Positions 37,727 through 49,600 of a stretch of 64,000 nucleotides of DNA are shown here, one piece after another. The notes below the pieces were generated by a model. It had not been told where the DNA came from and did not search any database. It was given only the letters and a program-made list of their open reading frames with translations. Every line of letters starts with the position of its first letter. Position 1 is the first letter of the stretch. Origin of the DNA: Zopfochytrium polystomum (lineage: Eukaryota; Chytridiomycota; Chytridiomycetes; Chytridiales; Chytridiaceae). Both the position numbers and the translations under genes were made by a program. The DNA is taken from the NCBI GenBank assembly GCA_025765615.1, contig JAIVFJ010000124.1, positions 62,001 to 126,000 of the forward strand, written 5' to 3'.

Positions 37727-38274
37727 GTGATCCTCCTTGTTCGCGTGCTCTGTTCTTTTAATTGGGTGTTTCATACAGCGTTGAAGGGGGTATGCAGGCA
37801 TCGAAGGCCCGATAGTGGGGGTTTTTGACAGCAGCGCGCTTGCGTGTCGCGCAGACCAGAGGCGGATTGATTTTTTTTTTTTTTTTTCCCCCTTGATGAC
37901 TCCTTTTCTCTTCTTGTAACATGCAAGCAACTTGCTGGGGTCTTCGCTTCATCCAACAACCACCACACAGCGCACGCCGCCCCACCTCCCTCCATTCCTC
38001 CATCCCTCCTTTCCCACCACGCCTAACCCGGCAAGAGAAAAAAAAAATCCACTACCGACTACCAAACCCACCCAAAAACCCAGCGGGCGCACAGCAGCGA
38101 GGAAGACAGCAAGAGAAGGAACAGAAGTGGACAAAGAAAAAGAGGATGAAGTTGACGAAGAAGGAGAAAGCAAAACTTAGAGTAATGCCCTTCGCTTCCT
38201 CTCCTCGACTCACTCAACCATTCCGTCCTCAATGGCGGGAGTGAAAAGAATAAAAAAAAAAAGAAAACCACAAT
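37306..38274. other. Ras-GEF promoter region with (CT)n tract
   Basis: Contains a (CT)n microsatellite at about 37590-37725 with a few interruptions and a T tract at 37870-37887. No gene seen. It separates the Ras-GEF start from the 3' end of the mL54 gene on the same strand. Confidence 0.55.
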
Positions 38275-38877
38275 TCACTTTCTCAGCTTGATAGCGTTCT
38301 CGCGAATCTTCTTGCGGCTCTGCAGGCGAATATACTTTGCGTCCAGCCTCGTCTCAAGAGGCCAGCCGAGCTCCGCGCGCGGGTCCGGGTCCAGGCACCG
38401 CCAGAGCCATGCGGGGTACTCGCTGTCCGCCAGCGCCACTGGGTCCGACTTGCCCGCAAACACGTTGATGCCCTTGAGCACCGTGCCCGCCTTGCACGAC
38501 GACGTCGGCAGCGGCCGGTTCTCTGCTGCTGCTGCCGGTGGTGCGGGCGATTGCTGTGATTGTGGCTGTGGTAGCTCTGCTGTTGGTGACGTCGGCGGGG
38601 AGGAGAACGAGGAGGAGGAGAATGGCGATGCCAAAAACAAAAACGATGGCGATCGCGATGGGGCGGTGCAGGTGGTCGTGGTGGTGCTAGTAGTTGCGGA
38701 CGATGATAATGGCGACGACGACGACGACGACAACGGCAGTGACGAATATCGGCAAACGGACGGGGTGGACGCCGCTGCGCCATGCGCGTGGATGGGAGCC
38801 GCGGAGCGGCGCACCATTGTCGTGCTCGTCTCCGTCGTCGCGACGAGGGACCGGCCCGCTCTGCTCACACAAACCAT
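38275..38877 (-). CDS. Mitochondrial ribosomal protein mL54 (L37 family)
   Basis: Intronless, 200 residues from the ATG at 38875-38877. The C-terminal 80 residues carry the family core: CKAGTVLKGINVFAGKSDPV, then ALADSEYPAWLWRCLD, then a basic end (RKKIRENAIKLRK). That order and the C-terminal position match mL54 of the large mitoribosomal subunit. The N-terminal about 110 residues are Ser/Thr-rich with scattered Arg and no acidic residues at first, as in a matrix-targeting presequence, though longer than usual. A second in-frame ATG (MVRRSAAPIH, 20 codons later) is a possible start. It shares a divergent 624-nt promoter region with the SDR gene. Confidence 0.85.
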   Translation of the reverse strand: MVCVSRAGRSLVATTETSTTMVRRSAAPIHAHGAAASTPSVCRYSSLPLSSSSSSPLSSSATTSTTTTTCTAPSRSPSFLFLASPFSSSSFSSPPTSPTAELPQPQSQQSPAPPAAAAENRPLPTSSCKAGTVLKGINVFAGKSDPVALADSEYPAWLWRCLDPDPRAELGWPLETRLDAKYIRLQSRKKIRENAIKLRK

Positions 38878-39501
38878 TCTGCCAGCGATCTTGACTTGGA
38901 CGCGGCAGGTGGAAGGAAAAACAAACTCAAGAGAATCGAGCTGGGGGAGGGAGTTGAAACCGCGCCCTTGCAAGATGCGCTCACTCTACTCACTCACTCA
39001 TTCACTCACGCACACACGCACACGAAAAGCGCAACAGCAACAGCAGACAAGATCAACAAAGATACCAACAGCAACAGGCTTTCACATAATCAATGCTTGG
39101 CCGCAGCAACCTCCAGCGCACACGGCCACCCTCAACCCTTTCACAGTATCCAATGTCAACGTGAATATAATAGTCGAGTTGTTATTATTCTCCTTTATCC
39201 GTAACCTCCCTAATTTCTTTTTGTGTTCATCGCCCGAGGCGGTAAACTGGGGGCACGGCAACAAACCTGTTTCAAACGATGGGCGTGTACTACTCACAGC
39301 CACCCACCCGCCCGCGGCATGCCCAAGGCGCTTGATCCTTCCCTGTATGCGGACAACGTTCGATCCAAACGACCGAAAAGGTGGCCCTCGAAAAAGGAAA
39401 AAAAAAAAGAAGACAAACAACAATAAAACTGAGGAAAATAAGCAGAAAAAACAATCAACAAAAAAAGCACACAACTGACCCGCCACGTCTCTTCAATACC
39501 A
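38878..39501. other. Divergent promoter region, mL54 and SDR
   Basis: Includes a CACT/ACAC-rich stretch (about 38990-39025) and A-rich DNA immediately before the SDR start (39400-39470). No gene recognised. Confidence 0.5.
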
Positions 39502-39723
39502 ATGTCCCGTCTCGCCAACAAGACCGTCCTGATCTCCGGCGCCTCCAGCGGCATTGGACGCGCGTGCGCCATCGCCTTCGCCCGAGCCCCGTGTGCGCGA
39601 ATCGTCCTCGCCGCCCGCCGCTTCGACCGCATCGTCGCCCTCAAGTCGGAGATCGAGGCATCGTTCCCGTCCGTCCAGGTCCACGCCGTCGAGCTTGATG
39701 TCAGAGACAGGGCAAAGGTACAA

Positions 39724-39778
<55 letters not shown>

Positions 39779-39782
39779 GTGA

Positions 39783-39815
<33 letters not shown>

Positions 39816-40654
39816 CTCCCCTTTTTGACTCATCCAAGGTCCTCAAACGGTGATCGTTTTTTGTTTGCCAAATCCAAACGGCTTGATTTACGCAGTTCTC
39901 CCCAGGTTTTCTCCAGTCTCTCGGCCCTTCCGGCACCTTTCCAAGACATTCACGTCCTAGTGAACAATGCGGGCCTTGTCAACGGGATGGACACGATCGA
40001 AAAGGTGTCGGAGGATGCCTACGACGTGATGTTCGACACAAACGTCAAGGGGCTTCTCAACGTGACACAGGCGATACTGCCGCAGATGAAGGAGAGGGAC
40101 AGCGGCCACATTATCAACATAAGTAGCATCTCGGGAACTCAAGTTTGTAAGTTACCCTTGCTCCTCGGAATTTTTTTTTTGTTTCCGTTTTGCTTCCCGC
40201 TTGGCCCAAACTCATTGCCAACCTGACGCGTGACGAAAGACCCCGGCGGCGGAGTGTACTGCGCGTCCAAGCACGCGGTCGACGCTCTCACTCGCACCCT
40301 GCGCCTCGAACTCGTTGCGACCGGCATCAATGTCACTTCGATCGACCCGGGCATGGTGGAGACCGAATTCAGCATTGTTCGCTTTGCCGGCGATAAGGCC
40401 AAGGCAGATAAGGTGTACGAGGGGATCGAGCCGTTGACGGGCGAAGACGTTGCGGAGACGGTTGTATTTGTCGCGAGCCGGCCGCCCCATGTGAACATAG
40501 CCAGCATGCTTGTGAGAATGTTTATGAGAGGGAACCAACCTCAAACCGAACGCTGAACCAACACTGAACCCCAACACACCAAAAACAGGTTCTTCCAACC
40601 AACCAAGCCGCCGTCCACAGCGTCCACAGAAAACCAGCCGCCCCTTCTTCCTGA
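39502..40654 (+). CDS. Short-chain dehydrogenase/reductase (NADP 3-hydroxy acid dehydrogenase type)
   Basis: Four exons: 39502-39717, 39906-40146, 40240-40511, 40589-40654; 264 residues. Classical SDR motifs are present: the cofactor loop ISGASSGIG, then AARR with the paired Arg that usually binds the NADP phosphate; VLVNNAG; the catalytic Ser in ISSISG and Tyr/Lys in VYCASKHAV; then SIDPGMVETEF. The last exon supplies LVLPTNQA, the usual end of the YdfG/YMR226C-like subgroup that oxidises L-allo-threonine, serine and related 3-hydroxy acids. The first intron is almost entirely a GA microsatellite. Substrate is inferred from the subgroup only. Confidence 0.9.
39721..39815. repeat. (GA)n microsatellite filling SDR intron 1
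   Basis: GA/GTGA-rich run beginning three nt after the donor GTACAAAG. In this transcript the tract is purine-rich, the opposite of the Ras-GEF intron. Confidence 0.9.
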
Positions 40655-41440
40655 TACGCCGGCCCCCATTTATTTTTTAAATTTTTTTTTTTTGGCTTTT
40701 TTGTTTGCCTGATGGGGTAGGAAGAAATAAACGAACACAATAGCAAAACCATGAAAATAATGATGAGGTTTCCTTTTTTTTCCACGTTTCTGCGCCAAAT
40801 GTTCCAGCAGAAGCGAGACAAAGCGACAGACAGACGGCATGCGTGACAAGTCGACCACCACGCGTGCAGCTTGCAGAATTTGGGTGGGGCAGCAGTGAAG
40901 GGAAAGCCAAACAATCAACTCTTGATGAACGTCCGCAGTTGATTGTTTGTTTCTGCGAATTTGTTGTTTTTATATTGTTTTTTGCACCGTTCTTGTTTTT
41001 CTGTTTTAAAACGCCCACAAAAAATTTTTTTCCCAAAATTATATGTTTCTTCAATTCGTGGAACGAAAGGGGGCGCGAAAGAGCGCTTTTTTTTTCTTTT
41101 TCTTTTTTTGTCGCTTTTTTCCGTTTTCCTTGTTGTCCCCGACCGGGCGCTCCCTTTTTTTTCGGGGGGGTATAAATACAAGAGTGGAATTTGTCCCATT
41201 GCTCAACCGCAGTCTAGTCTCTCTATCTCTCTCGCCATTCCCTCTCTCTCTCTGTCTCTCTCTGTCTGCGCTCTCCAACTCTCCCTTTCTCTGTAGCCCG
41301 TCCGTCTCTCATCACATCCCTCTCCGCCACCGCTTGCGTTTCTGGCTCTTGTTGACTGACAAGGCAGGAGCTTGACAAGATAGCAGCAGTGTCGGAGCCC
41401 TTGTCATTGCCAGTCAGTCCCACTCTTGCTGTGGTATCGA
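40655..41440. other. Intergenic region with TATA promoter
   Basis: Low in GC, with T tracts at 40680-40705 and 41085-41110 and a CT-rich leader after 41210. The TATA box at 41171 is listed separately. No gene seen. Confidence 0.55.
41171..41178 (+). promoter_or_regulatory. TATA box before the disordered-protein gene
   Basis: TATAAATA after a G run (ggggggg), 270 nt upstream of the ATG at 41441, with a CT-rich stretch between that would form the 5' leader. Confidence 0.5.
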
Positions 41441-43513
41441 ATGCCATCGACTGCGGAAGTGCTCGCCCCTCTCCAGCCATCGTCATCACCGTCGCCGTTC
41501 CCTCCCCGTGCACCAGTACAAGCACACCCTCTACCATCCTTCGAACTCGGCCCTGTCCACCCCTCCGGCAGCGTCACGCCCCGCTTTCCTCTCAACAACA
41601 ACAACAACAACAACAACAACACCCTCATCACACTTCGGAGTGATCCCCGTTTGCAGTTGCCCCGCAGTCAACCAGCTTACCTAGAACCCTATCTTGGCAC
41701 GACGGCCGCCATCACCCGATCACTAGCATCCTCCTCCCAGTTCTCAAAGCGAAAACGCAAGCGACCCCGCGTGGAAACAGGCCTGCTGCAATCCATTCCT
41801 ATATCCTTTCCCTCGTCCTCTTCCCTAGATCTTCATTTCCTTCCCCCTTCTCGGGAAGCAATTAGGGAGTCTTTGCCCGTGATAGGTCTCGGCGGTTCGT
41901 CGTCGTCGGAAGCGTCTGCCGTCCAGAACTGCACAGCAGCTGCTATCAGTAACGTTGGCAACCGCCCAGGTACCACTTTCTCTAGACCCTTATCCCACCC
42001 CTTCTTTGGCAGTGGCCACAATTTCTACCCACCACTTCCCGATAAACCATCCAGTGACGTCCGCTGCATGAATTCTGCTGCTGCTGCCGCTACATCGACC
42101 CAGTCGTCCGATCGATTGTTCGCAGCTGGTCCCTCCAGGACCTCCTCTTTGAGCAAGAGCGGCCACGACCGCCACCGAGGAAATAACTACTCCTGGTACT
42201 CCGAGGCGAAACCGGAGGAAGCTCGGAAGGAATCTTCAAACCGCTACGGCCGGAACCGGAAGTCTCTATCGTTCCCACCACCGTCGAAGCCTTCGATCCT
42301 GTCTGGAGCCCAGAATGCGATACGGCCTAACCGCACTCCAGAATCGTCGCGGCCCTCGAAAGGCGGACCTGTCACTATCGTGATTGTGGAGCGCCCAAGT
42401 CCTCAACCTCCTCGTTCAGTGCTCCCTCCCTCGAGTGCACCGAAGGCGGAAACGGTCACCGCGGGGACGGTGACTTCGTCCCGCGATCTGGCCGTAGGTC
42501 CGAATCGCCGCCACAGCCGCCATCCTTTCAAGTCTAAGCCTAAGCCACTTCGACAACAGAGACAACCGAAGAGATTAGATGAGCCGTTCCACCAGCAGCA
42601 AAACTCGATTTCGGAATTAGGGCTGCGGCCGACTCGCCGGCCCGTTGCCCGCCCGCAGAGGTCGATCCTTCCGTCGTTGGAGTCGACCGATGTTCAGTCA
42701 GCGCTGAGCTCTGACATGGCCCGTATTGCCGCTCCCCCTGTACTACTAGGTGAGGGTGCAAAACCTCCCAAAAAAAGCAAATCTCGACGTCTGGGCTCTC
42801 GAAAGAGGCCTGCCTCGTTTTACAGGGCGTTTCGCCTGTCGACCAAAGCGAAGAAGGAGGCCGCCATGGCGGAGACCGGAGGAGCGCTCGATCTCGGAAG
42901 AGATGGATACCTTGCATTAATGGCGCAACACGGTGAGCCGCTGGAAGCACAATCGGTCGTAACTAGAGAGGACCTGTTGGCTCAGGAAGACGATTTGTAC
43001 CTTTCTGCGAGTGGCTCTTCTTCCTCCACCTCATCAGACTCAGAGTCTAGCGAAGGGGAACAGGAAGCTGCCGACATGGATCTTGAAGTGGACGAAGCCC
43101 TTGCCAGTCTGGATTTTGGCGACTGTCCAGCCAGTGCAACCACGAACGAGAGCCGATCCGACCTGGAAGTTGAGGAAGAAGACGGCTACCATGGCAGTGG
43201 CGAAGAAGAGAATTCGGACAACGACGACGACAAATCGGAGGCTGACGAAGAGCACGAAGAGTTTGCTGACTTTTACAGCGGTCTCGCTCCTGGTGCCCAG
43301 TGGCGCACGATTACAACGCCGGTGGAGCAGCGAACAGCTTCGATCCGCTCATGGCTGTCCCCGTCTGTTCAAGCCGTTGTCGCTAGCGGATACGACCTCA
43401 CTCCGGACGAAGCGGAGAGCGGCGGAGGGTTAGGGCAGTTTGTCGAATTGGTTTCCTCCCCACTTGTGTTTGCTGCCGGCGCGGCAAGCTCGCCGGGGGT
43501 AGCGGCGAATTGA
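41441..43513 (+). CDS. Large disordered, probably nuclear protein, unrecognised
   Basis: Intronless, 690 residues. The first 450 residues are Ser/Pro/Arg-rich, with an Asn run from (AAC)n at about residues 54-61 and basic clusters that look like nuclear localisation signals (KRKRKRPRVE near residue 100, KKSKSRRLGSRKRP near 445). The C-terminal third is acidic: LAQEDDLYLSAS, a Ser/Asp/Glu stretch and EEDGYHGSGEEENSDNDDD. It ends with a more ordered block (EFADFYSGLAPGAQWRTITT, RSWLSPSVQAVVASGYDL). I recognise no domain. Charge segregation resembles transcription or chromatin regulators, but this is only composition. The gene ends 158 nt before CFAP65 on the same strand. Confidence 0.65.
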   Translation: MPSTAEVLAPLQPSSSPSPFPPRAPVQAHPLPSFELGPVHPSGSVTPRFPLNNNNNNNNNTLITLRSDPRLQLPRSQPAYLEPYLGTTAAITRSLASSSQFSKRKRKRPRVETGLLQSIPISFPSSSSLDLHFLPPSREAIRESLPVIGLGGSSSSEASAVQNCTAAAISNVGNRPGTTFSRPLSHPFFGSGHNFYPPLPDKPSSDVRCMNSAAAAATSTQSSDRLFAAGPSRTSSLSKSGHDRHRGNNYSWYSEAKPEEARKESSNRYGRNRKSLSFPPPSKPSILSGAQNAIRPNRTPESSRPSKGGPVTIVIVERPSPQPPRSVLPPSSAPKAETVTAGTVTSSRDLAVGPNRRHSRHPFKSKPKPLRQQRQPKRLDEPFHQQQNSISELGLRPTRRPVARPQRSILPSLESTDVQSALSSDMARIAAPPVLLGEGAKPPKKSKSRRLGSRKRPASFYRAFRLSTKAKKEAAMAETGGALDLGRDGYLALMAQHGEPLEAQSVVTREDLLAQEDDLYLSASGSSSSTSSDSESSEGEQEAADMDLEVDEALASLDFGDCPASATTNESRSDLEVEEEDGYHGSGEEENSDNDDDKSEADEEHEEFADFYSGLAPGAQWRTITTPVEQRTASIRSWLSPSVQAVVASGYDLTPDEAESGGGLGQFVELVSSPLVFAAGAASSPGVAAN

Positions 43514-43671
43514 TTCTTTTTGGCGTTTGTGTTTGTTGCCTTCGGTGTCGACTGTGGGGAGTTTGTGTGTGTGTGTGTATTTCAATAAAAGCAAAAGTAG
43601 TGATCTGAATTGTCTGAAGTCTGTGAACATTGGCTGACGGCGAGAGGGGGGGTATATCATTTCCTCCTTGA

Positions 43672-46600
43672 ATGCCATCCAACAGGTCGGAGGTTCTTCA
43701 CAGGCGGTCGTCCGGTCGGCAATCTCCTCACGCGGCGGCAGCAGCGATGATCCAGGATGACGCGAAGACGAGCGGCGGTGCGGCCGCGCTGGCGGCGATG
43801 CACAGCAATTACAACAAGCAGGCCTTGCCGTCGAGGATCGCGGGCGCGTCAGATGTCCCCAACGCCGCCTCTGGTGATGCGTTTTCGCCCTCGCCACCGG
43901 CGCCAACCTTCACCGCTCCTGCCGCCGCAGCAGCCGAGAGCAGTGGCAGCAGCCGCAACGCGGCGGCAGCAGCGGCAGTGTCTGGTGCCGTTCCGCCTCT
44001 GCCACACAAAACCAACCGTGCCCTGCACCACCCGCCCGCGCCGCACAACGAAGAGACCACCGCTTCCGCCGACAAAGTGACAGCCTCTCGGTCGCGAGGC
44101 CCCGCCGTGCTGGTCCCGACACCGAGCCGCAGCGAACGAAAGACGCTCTTTGGAATTGATTGTGCGGACCTCGTCCACTTTACCCACTGGTGAGGGGGGC
44201 GAGCGAGGATTGGAACTGATTCGATCGCTCTTTCTCATTCTACCCCAAAACACTCGAACGCACACTGCACTCACACACACAATTTCTTTATCTCTTATTA
44301 GGGAACCCGGGGGCGAGCACGTCAAGCACCTTGTGGTGAAAAATGTCGTAATGAAGACTCAAAAGATCAAGTACAAGCTCCCACAGACACGATTCTTTTC
44401 GATGGAATTTCCTGAGACTCAGACCCTTTCGGCTGGAATGAGCTGGACTATTCCGATCACCTTTCGACCTGTGGCAAAGGTAAGGAGGACGAGCATCCAA
44501 ATTTGGGCTAGGGGGTTTAATCCGCAGCCCCACAATCCGATATCAACACTCAAATCGAATCCATCTAAAAAAATAAAGGAGTGTTACAAGGACGTCATCC
44601 AGTTCACGACTTCGTACGGCCGCTTCAATCTTCCAGTCAAGGCCACTCTTCCAGAGCACGTCCTGTCTCTCCCGTCAACTGTGGACTTTCGGCTTTGCCC
44701 GGTTAAGGAAACGGCGCGCCGGTCCTTCCCCCTCAAAAACGTAGGCGAGCTGACGTCGGCGTTCATCTGGGACATCCCGCGGCCGTTCAACATTATTCCG
44801 AAAACGGGATCGCTCCTCCCGGGAGAGGCCGTGACGGTCGTGGTCGAATTTAAGCCCGAGGTACGGGGGGAGAAATCGGGGACTTGGAGGGGCGAAGGGA
44901 GGTGGGGGCTTGACGGTTGCCGGGTGGTAGAAGATGTGCCCGTCGTGCTCGTGCGCGGTTGCCTTCTCTCGCCCAAAAATGAACACGCCCCCGCCGTTTA
45001 CTTTCCGCTTCCGCACAGGATGCGTCCGTCTTCACAGCCACCGCCACCTGCACGTTCGGCGACGCCGCGCAGTGGGACCGCGTCAAAGTCGTCCAAGCTC
45101 TGACGGTCTACGGCATCGGCAAATACTCCCACCTTGCCATCGAGCCTGCCCAGCCCGCCGCCGCAGCCGCCGCCGCCGCCGGCCTCGGCCCCGCGTGCCT
45201 CATCGTCCAACCCGCGCCCTCTGCTGAGCCTCTTTCTGTTGGCGTCTTTGAATTTGGCGACGTATTTGTGGGTAAAACGGCCGATAAGCGGTTTACGCTT
45301 GTGAATCATTCGGTGGTAAGTGGCTGCGCACTAAGGACCACGGCGCTTTACTGTCGGGGGGAAGCGGGATTGGGTCATCCAAGGGTGTGAGACTGAAATC
45401 AGCAGTTGACGCACGACGGTATTCTGCTCTTATTTGACCGATTGTTAAATCTACGTCGCCTAAAACCAGGTCCATGCCAACTTCAAAATCAAGCAAGCCG
45501 AACGAGGCATTGACCCGTACTTTGTATTCTCGACACTCTCGGGGTCCGTGCCGAGCGAGAAAAGTCTTGAAATTGGGGTACACTAAACGCACTTTGAGCA
45601 AATGGAAAGCTATTGCTGACCTTGCTTGTGTTTATCCAAAGGTTTCGTTTACTCCGGCAGCAGCCGGTATGGTCTCAACCGAATACTTTGACGTCACAAC
45701 GCTGTCGGGAAACTGTATTCGTATAACCTGCACTGGCCGGGGAGTTGGTTAGTCTGATGAATTTCGTCGGACAACGGGCTCAAACCCTTCTTTGTTCTAT
45801 TTTTCCCTTACCCGCAGGCCCACAAGTCTCGATGAACACTTCCGTCGTTAACTTTAATGATGTCCCTGCGGGAACAACCGTCACGCGCCCACTGTACCTT
45901 CAGAATGCCGCTGCTACCACCGCATTTTACCAGGTTTGCTTCAATACAATGGCGGCCTTGATTTTTTTTCAGCTCATATTTTATTTGATGTCGCGATATT
46001 GATAAAATACGCGCAGTTCTTGACAGAACAAAACAGTATTTTCCGGATCGACAAGCCTTGGGGAACGATTGGCCCGAATTCATCGGTCGCCCTCACCATA
46101 AGATTTTCTCCAGCCGAGCCCATCAACTATTACCGCCGTGTATACTGTCTTGTCGAGCATCAAGACGGGATCGTGAGCGCGACTGACATTTCCACCATAA
46201 CCAGCCATATTTGCTGAATCATTTTCTTCTTCCACGTTATCAGTATGTGGACATTTTGGGCACTTGCTACAACGAAAAGCGGCGGCCTGCAACATTCCAC
46301 CCCAAAGTAGTGGAGCACTACAAGCTCCGAGTGAAAAATGGCCTGTGGAGCTTTGGCCCGGAGCATCTAGAAGAGGTGCTTACCATATCACGCAAACTCG
46401 TAGACACAGAACTGACCTCAAAGTCGCCCATTCTTTTTCCCCAATAGATGCTTAAAAATAACACAATCCAGTGCGTGTCTGGCGTACTCTCGTACGTGGA
46501 TCCTGCCAAAAACGTGCATGTGCCCGAGCCTCTTGACCACGCATATCCGGACGGCCGCATCGCCAGCGAGTACTTTTTTGAAAACACCGGGTCGGACCAC

Positions 46601-49600
46601 GCAGTTACCCTGCTGGACCCATACATTGACTTTGGGTCGTGTTCGCGATATCGCGTCATCGAGAGTCAGGTCATTCGGATCGCAAACAATACAAAGGGGA
46701 AAATGTCTTGCGTCTGGATCTTGCCTGGAGAGTCCGTCGGGTACGTTGAAGAGGGGCGAATTGCGAACAGAAAAGATACATTCTGCTTTGAGAGCTGTTT
46801 TGGAAAACAAGGAATAACTTTACTTTTTCACCACACCCAGGGAAGACATTTTTTTTTCTGTCTCGCCAAAGCTTGCAGATATCCTTCCGCGAAGCGTTGC
46901 AGAGTTTCGCGTGAGTTTTCGGCCAAAGACAGACAACTCGTTTCACGGCGCCCAGCTCGAGTGCTTTGTCTTTTTCAAGAGCATGCGGAACTTTCGGCTC
47001 GTTAACCAGGACACTTTTACCCCCCCGTGGTGCCTGACTCCGATGGTAGCTGGGTAGGCCGCAGCGGGGAGCGTTACTCTCCTTTCCGTACGCCCTGCAA
47101 CTTTCTAACTGCTGCTTTCCCCAGGAACACTTTCCCCCCTGGCGAAGACACGTTTATCCCCAAAATCGACTTTGGTGCGACGCGCCTGGATTTCCCGTCC
47201 TGCCACGTCGATCGCTCGGTCTACCGCACCGTCCGCGTCTCCAACACCGGCGATACCCCCGTCAAGTTTGCGTTCCTCGATGGCGCAGCCCCGCTCGTCC
47301 CGTCCCACGGCGGCGGCACCCAGCCACCGCCCCAGCGGCGGCTTGTGCTCCAGCCGGGCGCGGCCGCAGGCGGCACCAACTCCACGGACAAGAGCCTGGC
47401 CGCCGTGGCTTTTGGCTCCGCCGGCGGCGGCACAGCGCCATTCTCGGTTAAACCGCACGTCGGCATCTTGCACAAGAACGAGAGCAGGCTTATCGTGTTT
47501 AGGTTCATGCCCGCGGAACAGAGGCCGTACGAACAAGCACTGAAGTGCTACTTTAATAGCTCCTTGTCGAATGCGCAGGTGGGGAGAGAAACGAGGAAGT
47601 CCGGGGAGTGAGGGAAGCGTGCGAAAAGGGGGAGGGCCGGTGGGGCAAAGCCTCCAACATCTCAGTGATTGGCAATCTGTGTCTGATGGTTCTAAAACCT
47701 TAGGATATTCACGTTCGTGGAGTCGGCTATTACCCAGAGCTGTCTTTCGAAAACAACAACCTATTGTGCTTCAAGCCGACCTGCGTGGGCACAGTGGCCA
47801 AGCGGACCATCAAGGCCCGCAATTCGGCAAGAATCCAAGTGAACTTTGAGGTGGGCTAACTTCAGGAGTCCGCACCCCATTCCGTCTTTCTCCATCGTAT
47901 TTCCTTCTTTCGCAACTCTGACAAGCAACAACTTCTTTCAACGCAGTGGAAAATCCCTGCTCAGTATGCCGGGCTGGTTTCGATTGAGCCGGTGCGCGGT
48001 TCGCTTGCCCCGAACAGCACGGCGTCTGTAACATGCTCGTTTTCCCCAGTTGCTGCCAAGAGCTTCTTGCTGAGGCTCCCGTGCTACTTCTCCCACGATC
48101 CGCCCAGTCAAGGTGTGTGATACAGAGGTCTGAGGGCATCTCGAAACGACGTTAACACAAACCCTTCTTTTCCCCCCCAACCCCCCCAGAACCATCAATA
48201 TCGAGCGGAAAAGCCGAAAACCGTGCGACCCTCACCGTGATAGGCAAAGGCACCACGGCAACCGTTGTGGCAAAGCCATCCATGGTCGACTTTGGAGCGA
48301 TTCTAGTGAATGCCATCGTCGAAAAGGAAATTATGCTGTGCAACTCTGCAGAGTGCGACGTGTTCTACGACCTGGAAATCTACCGCGTCCAGAAGGTCCA
48401 GCCGGAAATTCAAGAGGCAACTCAGGAAGATGCGGATGAAGCTTCCCAGGTCGACGGAACCCAAGAAGGCGACCCTGCGAAATCGTGGAATGAAACTGAA
48501 GTCCTCCTGACAAACGACATTCGCTCTTCCGTGATCGACATCCAGCAGTCCACAGACATACTTCCCGCCCGCTCTCACCACTGCCTCAAAGTTCGCGCGT
48601 GCATACGTGACCAGACGGACTACCATTTCCGCGTCTACTACCGCATGAAGTCCCACAGCACCATGCAAGGACCGAACCACTCCCTTTCCCCTCTTCCACC
48701 GACAACGACAACCACGCTAGCAGCGCCTCTTATCTTCCTCTGCGACGTCGCTCTATTAGGGGTTCATCCCGTGGTCAAAGTCACAGACGTAAGGTCGCAT
48801 CGAAACAGCAAGTGCCTTCTCTGGAAGCACTTCTCCATCGATAGATTCAACGCCATGTTGGAGGCCGTCGACCCATCCGAGGCCGGTGCCTCTGGCCAGG
48901 CCTTTGTCCTCCCAGACGTCCAAGAAACGCTGGACTTTCCCACCGACGGAATGCCCGCCGCTCAGGGTGGCGGCGATGGCGGCTCCGCACCAGTCTTTTC
49001 GTTCCGCGAGCCCCCCGCTATTGATTTCCACTTTGGCGCCGCAGCGGTCGGGTCGGAGCCAGCCGTCGTCCACTTGAATTTGCTGAACCCAGGCGTCGTG
49101 CCCGTGGACTGGGTGTTTTATTTTCCGAATGACCTCGAGGTGGAGGTCGAGAACTGGGCCGACCCTGGCGACTACACCGAGGAACAGATTCACACAAATC
49201 TTATTTTGGACAATGCTCTGTTTTCTGTGCGACCAAAGGTTTGGCAACCCACGCATACTGGCCGCTGCCGTTAATGTTTCACATTTCGCTTTTTCTTTGT
49301 CACTAGGGAGGCATGCTGAACCCGGGGGAATCAGAGCATATCGCGATGACGTATTGTCACGATTTTGCCGGGTTCCACAAATTACCTGTAATCTTCAAAC
49401 TCAAAAACGGCTCTTCTCGAGCAGGTACAGAATTCCTTGCCAAAATCTCGATCACGAGAAAACCAACCGTTCAGAAACATGCAGGAAAAGAAATGATCAT
49501 ATACTTCATCGGCCTCACAGTCCCTTCGGACCAAAAGTGCCTGCACTTCCCATCAACAAGCCACACATTCGCACCCGTACCCATTTGCACCTCGTCCCCA

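Noticed and set aside
46741..46840. Continuous coding through 46740 into the following frame of CFAP65
   Set aside because: Using the donor at 46741 and acceptor at 46839-46840 restores the family sequence FFSVSPKLADILPRSV, which the unspliced frame lacks.
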